Of a stretch of DNA of 64,000 nucleotides, positions 58,508 through 64,000 are shown one piece after another. The translations under genes and the position numbers were made by a program. Position 1 is the stretch's first letter. Each line of letters starts with the position of its first letter. The notes under the pieces are model-generated. The model had not been told where the DNA came from. It did not search any database and worked only from the letters and a program-made list of their open reading frames with translations. Origin of the DNA: Burkholderia sp. WP9 (lineage in GTDB: Bacteria > Pseudomonadota > Gammaproteobacteria > Burkholderiales > Burkholderiaceae); contig NZ_FNTG01000001.1 of NCBI RefSeq assembly GCF_900104795.1, positions 2,728,001-2,792,000 of the forward strand, read 5' to 3'.

Positions 58508-59734
58508 ATGTCCAGCGCGTACGTTTCTGATAACAGGGTGGCCGCAGTCATTATCGGAGGCGAACTGAATGGGCTGGGAGTGGTGAGATCGATTGCCCGA
58601 CAGCGGTTACCAATTGTCGCTGTAGATACCAATAGCAACCGGGCTGCCCTATGGTCGCGCTATGCCCGAAGCCGTGTCATCAGAAGCTTTACCGGGCCGG
58701 AGTTCGTCGAAGATATGATCGAGCTCGGCAAGCAGTTCGATCATCGTCCCGTGCTGATATTGACTGCCGAAGAAGCCGTTCACTCGGTTTCGGAAAATCG
58801 GCACGTACTCTCGAAGTGGTTTCGTTTCCGTATCCCAGTCGACGAAACCGTGAAGCGTTTGAGCAGCAAGGCGTCGTTTCACGCCTTTTCACTGCTGCAT
58901 GGCTTTCCGGTTCCTCGTACCGCCATTCTCGAGAACCGATCCGATCTGGGCCTTCTGGGTCAACTGAGTTATCCGTGTGTGCTCAAACCAGACGATAAAC
59001 GAAACGTGCTGAGCGGACACAAGGAGCGAGCGGTCCGGGTCGGTTCGCTGGACGACGCGCTGGACCGTGCGAGCACCATGCTGATCACGCCAGGCGGAAT
59101 CGTCGCCCAGGAATGGATAGAAGGCCCGGAAAGCAGCATCTATTTCACGCTGTTCTATCGCGGTGCCGATGGCCACGTCGCCGGCATTTTTACCGGTCGC
59201 AAGCTCTCTTGCTATCCGCGCGATGTAGGCAGTACGGCAACGTGCGTTGCGGCGCCCGAAGCGCGCGACATTCTTGAACCCATGACATTGGCCTTTGCAG
59301 AACAGGCCGGCATGGATGGGATGGGCAGCATGGAGTACAAATGGGACGATCTGCACAAGAGGTTTGTCATGATCGAACCCACCGTGGGTAGAACCGATTG
59401 GCAGGGCGAAATTGCCACTCTATGCGGGGTCAATATTCCACTAGCCGCGTACCGCCACGAATTGGGACTTCCGCCCTTGTCCGAACCATTCAATCGCGCG
59501 CCCTTGGTGTGGCGAGCCACAATCGTCGACACGCCGCCACTTGACCTACTGACTCCTGGCGCAAAAACGTTGGATGGCTACTTTCGTTGGGGTGATCCTC
59601 TGCCTGCTCTGAAGTTTTACTGCCTTGACCACCCGCTGCAGCGGTTTTTGCGGCGGTGGAATAAACGAAACCAGACTATCGCCAGTCAGGACAGCCTCGA
59701 AGGGAGACATGAATGCCATCGACCGATACCGTAA
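58508..59734 (+). CDS. ATP-grasp carboxylate-amine ligase-like protein
   Basis: 408-residue protein: N-terminal Rossmann-like VAAVIIGGELNGLGVVRSIA, ATP-grasp lysine and glycine loop in LSYPCVLKPDDKRN, GIVAQEWIEGPES, and the metal-binding end MEYKWDDLHKRFVMIEPTVG. The family links a carboxylate to an amine through an acyl-phosphate. Related proteins include D-aspartate ligases and polysaccharide-locus ATP-grasps. AAAGGA precedes the ATG. Its end overlaps the next gene by 22 bases. Substrates are unknown; in this setting it may join an amino acid to a sugar or to another amino acid (inference). Confidence 0.8.
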   Translation: MSSAYVSDNRVAAVIIGGELNGLGVVRSIARQRLPIVAVDTNSNRAALWSRYARSRVIRSFTGPEFVEDMIELGKQFDHRPVLILTAEEAVHSVSENRHVLSKWFRFRIPVDETVKRLSSKASFHAFSLLHGFPVPRTAILENRSDLGLLGQLSYPCVLKPDDKRNVLSGHKERAVRVGSLDDALDRASTMLITPGGIVAQEWIEGPESSIYFTLFYRGADGHVAGIFTGRKLSCYPRDVGSTATCVAAPEARDILEPMTLAFAEQAGMDGMGSMEYKWDDLHKRFVMIEPTVGRTDWQGEIATLCGVNIPLAAYRHELGLPPLSEPFNRAPLVWRATIVDTPPLDLLTPGAKTLDGYFRWGDPLPALKFYCLDHPLQRFLRRWNKRNQTIASQDSLEGRHECHRPIP

Positions 59735-60972
59735 TCATTGGCGCGGGGCCGTATGGTTTATCCCTCGCGGCGTATCTGAGCGCGGCTGGCGTCCCTCATC
59801 ATATCCTTGGACAGCCGATGCAAGCCTGGAAGGAGGTCATGCCGCCAGGCATGTTGATGCGCTCGGAGGCATTTGCTTCGAGTCTGAATGCACCCACACA
59901 GGCTTACACGGTGGCGGATTATTGCCGGCAGCATGGTCTTCCATATCAGCGGGTGGGCATGTACTTTCCACTGGAAACGTTTGTGGACTATGCGCTCTGG
60001 TTTCAAAAACATCTGGTTGGCCACGTCAGGCCGGTAGACGTGTGCAACATGCACCATGCTGAAGGATTGTTTCACCTAAGCCTGAGTGACGGCACCGCAT
60101 TGACGGCACGCAGAGTCGCGATGGCTTTAGGTCTCAAGGGCTTCGAGCAAACTCCGGCGGTGCTCCAAGGGCTTCCCAAACAGTACCTGTCCCATTCGGG
60201 CATATACGGCAGCCTAAGCTGGGCCAAAGAAAAGGACATCGTGGTCGTTGGCGGCGGCCAGTCAGCACTGGGACTAGCGGCGCTTCTTCACGAGACTGGC
60301 GCCCGAACTCGCGTTCTTGTAAGGGATTCGTCTGTTACCTGGAACAGCAAGCCGAATCACACACGGGGAGTGATATCACGGCTACTTAGTCCCGACGGGG
60401 GGCTCGGCACCGGATGGCGTTCTCATATTATTTCTGAATATCCCTTTTTATTTCGCATGCTGGATCGTCAGCGGCGCAAGAGAATCGTGGAGACTTCCTG
60501 GGGTCCCTCGGGTGCGTGGTGGCTTCGTGACCGGGTGGTCGACAGAATCGAAGTGCTGCTCGGCAGCGAAGTGCGTCACGCCTGTGTTGACAACGATCGG
60601 GTGATTTTGCGTGTAAAGAGTGAAGACAAGGAGTCGACCCTTGCTGCGGATCATGTGATTGCCGCCACGGGATTCAAGACCGATATCAGACGGCACACCT
60701 TCCTTTCCAGGGAAATCATTGACTCAATTTCGGCGGCCGACGGGGTGCCGGACTTGACTCGCGATTTCGAATCCACCATGCGTGGACTCTATATCATTGG
60801 TCCGGCCTCTGCGTACAGCTTTGGTCCTGCCATGCGCTTCATTTATGGGTCTAAATACGCGGCGCCGCGAGTCACACGGCATATCACAAAAGCGTACAGA
60901 AAGGACGCGAGGAAGCGCTTGAATAGCAGTTCGGCCGCCGGTGACTCCGCCGTCAATCCCGTAGGGCAGTAA
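59713..60972 (+). CDS. FAD/NAD(P)-dependent oxygenase or oxidoreductase
   Basis: 419-residue flavoprotein with FAD-binding GAGPYGLSLAAYL at the N-terminus, a second dinucleotide motif VVGGGQSALGLAALL near residue 180, and the C-terminal ATGFKTD motif of class B flavin monooxygenases / ornithine-lysine N-hydroxylase relatives. GGGAG precedes the start, which is translationally coupled to the ATP-grasp gene. It may hydroxylate or oxidise the amino compound handled by its neighbours (inference). Confidence 0.8.
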   Translation: MPSTDTVIIGAGPYGLSLAAYLSAAGVPHHILGQPMQAWKEVMPPGMLMRSEAFASSLNAPTQAYTVADYCRQHGLPYQRVGMYFPLETFVDYALWFQKHLVGHVRPVDVCNMHHAEGLFHLSLSDGTALTARRVAMALGLKGFEQTPAVLQGLPKQYLSHSGIYGSLSWAKEKDIVVVGGGQSALGLAALLHETGARTRVLVRDSSVTWNSKPNHTRGVISRLLSPDGGLGTGWRSHIISEYPFLFRMLDRQRRKRIVETSWGPSGAWWLRDRVVDRIEVLLGSEVRHACVDNDRVILRVKSEDKESTLAADHVIAATGFKTDIRRHTFLSREIIDSISAADGVPDLTRDFESTMRGLYIIGPASAYSFGPAMRFIYGSKYAAPRVTRHITKAYRKDARKRLNSSSAAGDSAVNPVGQ

Positions 60973-61179
60973 AATCAGACTCGAGGATTCAAGGCGAAAA
61001 TTTCCAGCATGCGATGATGGGTACAATCCATGCCCATGACAGAGCAAGTGGCATTTCAACTGTCGAGAAACGTACGAGTGAATATCGACCTGTACGTGGC
61101 CCGGTCACTGGGTCTCCCCGCGCTGCAGCGGTTACCAGGCGCGAGTCTTCCGGACTCGCGAAAAAACACGGAGAAAGCG

Positions 61180-62136
61180 ATGAAGCCGGCAATTGACGAA
61201 CCGTCGCTGAAGCAACTGGAATCGCCAGCCGAGAAGAGGCCCTACATTTCTGTCGTCATGCCGGTATTCAACGGCGAGAAGTACATCGACGAGGCCATCA
61301 ACTCGATCCTCGTACAGTCCATTTCCGACTTGGAATTACTGGTCATCAACGATGGCTCGAGTGACGGTACGCGAAAGATCGTGGACGCGCATGCTCAGCG
61401 CGATTCACGGATTATTCTTTACAACACGCCTAACCGCGGAATCGTCGCTGCGTTGAACTTTGGTCTGGAAAAGGCGCGAGGGGAGTTCATCGCCCGCATG
61501 GACGCGGACGACATCGCTGTGCCAGGCCGTTTCCAGATCCAGCTCGGCGAATTGACAGGTGACCCTACGCTCGTCGCCTGCGGCGGTGATTCGATCAAGT
61601 TTGGCGCGTACTCGGGCCGGGTACGTTTTCCTCGCAGCGATCTCATGTGTAAGGCGTACCTGCTGTTCGGTCCATGCTTCGGCCATCCCACGGTCATGAT
61701 GCGCGGGCATGCGCTACGGCAGCTTGGACTATGGTACGAGTCGACCTACGAGTGCGCAGAGGACTATCGGCTATGGTCGCTGCTGGCGCGACATGGAAGG
61801 TTTTCAAACGTTGGCACGCCGCTGATCCGGCACCGTATGCATGCTTCGCAGATCAGCGAGGCCAGACGTGACGAACAGCGGCGCGCACACCTTTCCATCG
61901 CATTGCACAACTGGGCGGATGCCGGCGTGAAGATCGATCCGCAATTGCTACGCTTCTTCCTGTGGCCCCACCTCGACCGGCTCCCGGATCTATGGCGCTA
62001 TACGCAGACTTTCTGCAAGATCGCTCTGTTGGCACTGGCACTGGGAAAGCACAGGCGGCGGGATTGCCTGTGGTTTGCCGCGCGCGCTTTCTTCAGGAAC
62101 GTCGGCAAGCGTGTGTTGACAGGCGCTTCAGCCTAG
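61180..62136 (+). CDS. GT2 glycosyltransferase
   Basis: 318-residue GT-A enzyme with ISVVMPVFNGEKYIDEAINS, LLVINDGSSDGT, RGEFIARMDADDIAVPGRF (DxD) and ECAEDYRLWSLLARHGRF (ED catalytic region). The ATG at 61180 has GGAG six bases upstream. A longer frame from 61030 exists but begins without family similarity and overlaps a hairpin (gcgagtc/gactcgc, about 61141-61158). It follows the flavoprotein by about 200 bases in the same direction. Confidence 0.87.
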   Translation: MKPAIDEPSLKQLESPAEKRPYISVVMPVFNGEKYIDEAINSILVQSISDLELLVINDGSSDGTRKIVDAHAQRDSRIILYNTPNRGIVAALNFGLEKARGEFIARMDADDIAVPGRFQIQLGELTGDPTLVACGGDSIKFGAYSGRVRFPRSDLMCKAYLLFGPCFGHPTVMMRGHALRQLGLWYESTYECAEDYRLWSLLARHGRFSNVGTPLIRHRMHASQISEARRDEQRRAHLSIALHNWADAGVKIDPQLLRFFLWPHLDRLPDLWRYTQTFCKIALLALALGKHRRRDCLWFAARAFFRNVGKRVLTGASA

Positions 62137-62168
62137 CAGGCTGCGGAAATACCCGAAGCAATCACGAG

Positions 62169-62207
62169 CGGCTTTCCTCCCGAAGGGGAAGCTGTAGTCG
62201 TTTTTTT
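62169..62207 (+). terminator. Possible rho-independent terminator
   Basis: GC-containing stem gctttcc (62171-62177) against ggggaagc (62185-62192), extended by flanking pairs. A run of seven T residues follows at 62201-62207. The T-run is several bases from the stem, so efficiency is uncertain. It would end the run that closes with the GT2 gene. Confidence 0.45.
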
Positions 62208-62280
62208 CACCATCCGGGAATTGATTACCCGATTCCCGTCTCTGGTGGTTGGTCGGTGCCGTTTTTAGCCCCGATTTAGC

Positions 62281-62525
62281 TTATTGCGCCTCATTCGCAC
62301 GGATTTGTCCCAAGGTGCGCATACGAACCAGGTTGTACGCCGCCATCGTCAGCACAAATATCTGATCCACTTTCTTCAGGCCGCGCACCATTACCTGACG
62401 CATGCCCCCATGCGTCTTGGCCCAGCCGAATCCCTGCTCGATCAGCTTGCGCTTTTGCTGCGAGATGGCGTAGCCCGCGCTTTGGGCAATCGCATCCGGC
62501 TCCGCCGAATGGCGTCCCGACTTAT
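62281..62525 (-). pseudogene. IS5-family transposase, C-terminal fragment
   Basis: Minus-strand frame ends SAGYAISQQKRKLIEQGFGW, AKTHGGMRQVMVRGLKKVDQ, FVLTMAAYNLVRMRTLGQIR, the conserved C-terminus of IS5 transposases (different from the two complete copies). It is cut at the IS21 end. Confidence 0.82.
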
Positions 62526-62617
62526 TGCGTATTTCGGCGAACGTGACCGCCGATTTCGGGAACGTGACCGATTCGGCGGGGTTGGGCGTTGCGCGGTGTT
62601 GATTGTAGATTTTCTTG

Positions 62618-63385
62618 TTAGTTCTGGTCGAGTTCGGGCTCCAGGACGCTGGGTTTAGGGGATGACTTTCTGAGGGATTCACCGGTGAGCGTGATCCGGT
62701 GATGACGCTGCATGAGGCGGTCGAGCATTGCGTCGGCGATGGTCTCGTCGCCAATCCATCCATGCCAGTGCTCAATCGGTAACTGGCTGGTGATGATGGT
62801 CGCCTTTCCCGCCGAGCGGTCATCGATCATCTCGAGCAGATCGTTTCGGACCATCGCGTCGAGGGGAGCCATTCCCCAATCGTCCAGCAGGAGCACGTCA
62901 ACGCGGGCGACCTGCAGCAGCCATTTTGTGAAGCCGCCATTGCCGTGCAGAACGCGAAGCTCCTCGCCAAGTCGCGGCACGCGTAGATACAACGCCGAAT
63001 GCCCGCGCCGGTAAGCGTATTGGGCCAGGGCGCACGCAAGCCACGACTTCCCAGCGCCGGTTGGACCGCTGATGAGCAGGCTGTAGCCGGCTTCGACCCA
63101 GTCACCGAGCGCGAGACTCGTGAGTGAGCGCGGATCGACGCCACGGCCAGCACGCGTGTCGAGATCTTCAATGGCGGCTTGCGGATACTTGAGGCGCGCC
63201 TGCTTGAGCAGTCGGCTACGACGGCGATCATCGCGCCAGCTGGCTTCCCGGTCGACCAGCAGTGACAGGCGTTCCTCGAAGCTCAGGCTGGCCGCACCGG
63301 GCTGCGTCAGTTGTTCTTCCAGGCCGTCAGCGAAGCGGTCCAGCTTCAGGGTGCGCAGTTGCGTCAGTGTCTGTTGCATCATCAT
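62618..63385 (-). CDS. istB: IS21-family ATPase IstB
   Basis: 255-residue AAA+ helper with Walker A ISGPTGAGKSWLACAL, Walker B VDVLLLDDWGMAPLD and ATIITSQLPIEHWHGWIGD. It loads the IstA transposase and provides target immunity in IS21 systems. Two further ATG codons follow the first. Intact, but its partner istA is truncated. Confidence 0.93.
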   Translation of the reverse strand: MMMQQTLTQLRTLKLDRFADGLEEQLTQPGAASLSFEERLSLLVDREASWRDDRRRSRLLKQARLKYPQAAIEDLDTRAGRGVDPRSLTSLALGDWVEAGYSLLISGPTGAGKSWLACALAQYAYRRGHSALYLRVPRLGEELRVLHGNGGFTKWLLQVARVDVLLLDDWGMAPLDAMVRNDLLEMIDDRSAGKATIITSQLPIEHWHGWIGDETIADAMLDRLMQRHHRITLTGESLRKSSPKPSVLEPELDQN

Positions 63386-63397
63386 GGTGGGTTTTCT

Positions 63398-63633
63398 TTA
63401 TTGGTAGTAGCCGGGGCCGCGTAGATGCGCGTGGCTCGGGCTGATCCAGTCGGCAGGCGTTGCCACTGCAGCGCGGTCGCGGTTGTTGATCAGGATGTCG
63501 CGCACGTGGCGGTAACGGTGCACACCCAGCTCCAGTGCTAGCGCACAGGCGGCTTCGAGACGTTCTCGGCCATAGCGACGTGAGAGCGAGAGCAATCCGA
63601 GGCACGCCCGATAGCCGTGTGTCAGCGTCGGAT
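63398..63633 (-). pseudogene. IS21-family transposase IstA, C-terminal fragment
   Basis: PTLTHGYRACLGLLSLSRRY, GRERLEAACALALELGVHRY and VRDILINNRDR match the IstA C-terminus. The rest was removed by the IS3 insertion upstream. Confidence 0.82.
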
Positions 63634-64000
63634 GGATACTCCCCATTTGGGGGTGCGGCTATTTTCTTGGACTGAGTTATGCCACGATTCCAAGACTTTG
63701 CCGGTATTCGACGGGGCTGAGGAAGCCGAGCGAGAGCTTGATCCGTTTTGCGTTATACCAGCGGATGTACGAGTCAACGGTCTCGATGAATTGATCAATG
63801 GTCGTGGTTCGCCAGTCACGAGAATAGAACAATTCTGTCTTGAGGCGGCCGAAGAAACCTTCGCAGGCAGCATTGTCCGGCGAACATCCTTTGCGCGACA
63901 TCGAGCGAGTCAGTCTGGCAGACTGCATACGCGAGAGCCATCCTGGCCAGCGATAGTGCGCACCACGATCCGAGTGAACTACGGGCCGCTCCTTGCAGCC
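63634..64000 (-). mobile_element. IS3-family element, partial (continues beyond window)
   Basis: An end sequence near 63634 (tggatactccccatttgg) is followed by the 3' part of orfB. The remainder lies outside the window. Confidence 0.75.
63677..64000 (-). CDS. IS3-family OrfB, partial at 5' end
   Basis: The frame is open to the window edge and reads ERPVVHSDRGAHYRWPGWLS, CSPDNAACEGFFGRLKTELF and WYNAKRIKLSLGFLSPVEYR, with the second Asp and the Glu of the DDE triad. The N-terminal part is outside the window. Confidence 0.9.
   Translation of the reverse strand, partial: GCKERPVVHSDRGAHYRWPGWLSRMQSARLTRSMSRKGCSPDNAACEGFFGRLKTELFYSRDWRTTTIDQFIETVDSYIRWYNAKRIKLSLGFLSPVEYRQSLGIVA

Larger units (their letters stand above)
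62526..63633 (-). mobile_element. IS21-family element, truncated
   Basis: Tandem terminal repeats with gaacgtgaccg occur at 62532-62549 and 62554-62570, typical of IS21 ends. They are followed by istB and the 3' part of istA. The istA gene is broken by the IS3 element at about 63634. Confidence 0.78.

Noticed and set aside
61141..61158. Hairpin before the GT2 gene taken as a terminator or attenuator
   Set aside because: The stem is short and is followed by A rather than T on the plus strand; left as a note in the gene entry.

Overview
The window is GC-rich and its conserved core matches a beta-proteobacterium of the Burkholderia/Paraburkholderia group. The supporting evidence is the colinear block yqgE-ruvX-pyrR-pyrB-pyrC'-plsC with rubredoxin nearby, plus Burkholderia-type rml, Wzm/Wzt and IS genes. 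The genus is inferred from gene order and protein similarity as I remember them; no search was run.

Layout. (1) 1-12654, minus strand: an ABC-transporter-dependent, rhamnose-rich O-antigen locus. rfbB-rfbA-rfbC-rfbD make dTDP-L-rhamnose. They are followed by a GT2, wzm, wzt, a two-domain CgeB-like/GT4 glycosyltransferase, a second CgeB-like glycosyltransferase and an RgpF-family protein cut by the window edge. A separate rmd gene (GDP-D-rhamnose branch) lies upstream. (2) 12832-21075: housekeeping genes apaH, plsC, a catalytically dead-looking dihydroorotase homologue pyrC', pyrB, pyrR, ruvX, yqgE, a protein resembling the N-terminus of ChpA/FimL, and rubredoxin. (3) 21733-28160: a nest of mobile elements inside one decayed IS630 element whose 18-bp inverted ends are still visible 6.4 kb apart. 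It holds an ORF-less group II intron, IS110, IS256, IS3 and IS1182 material. (4) 28546-42970: a Wzx/Wzy-type exopolysaccharide locus transcribed outward from about 36.5-37.4 kb. The minus arm carries a polysaccharide deacetylase, Wzc kinase, Wzy-like polymerase and two glycosyltransferases. The plus arm carries a GT2, Wzx flippase and two paralogous exported proteins of unknown family, ending at a strong terminator. (5) 43109-49176: debris, comprising an IS4 relic, an intact ISAs1, truncated aminotransferase and aspartate 4-decarboxylase genes, and an unknown ORF split by an IS5 copy.

(6) 49693-62136, plus strand: an unusual gene set. It contains a stand-alone acyl carrier protein, a fusion of two alpha/beta-hydrolase domains, a DUF6875-like protein, a stand-alone adenylation enzyme, an ATP-grasp ligase, an FAD/NAD(P) oxygenase and a GT2. 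The carrier protein, ligase and hydrolases resemble the accessory enzymes of exosortase A (XrtA) polysaccharide loci, yet no exosortase is present in the window. Two diverged copies of one sequence block lie immediately upstream of the carrier-protein gene and of the adenylation gene. The set is interrupted by an IS1182 pseudogene, a broken RES/Xre toxin-antitoxin pair and a second IS5 copy. (7) 62281-64000: nested IS5, IS21 and IS3 fragments.

The most interesting candidates are the carrier-protein/adenylation/hydrolase module, the paired exported proteins beside Wzx, the IS630 carcass with its ORF-less intron, and the two same-orientation IS5 copies that bracket part of the module. No tRNA, rRNA or CRISPR array was recognised.
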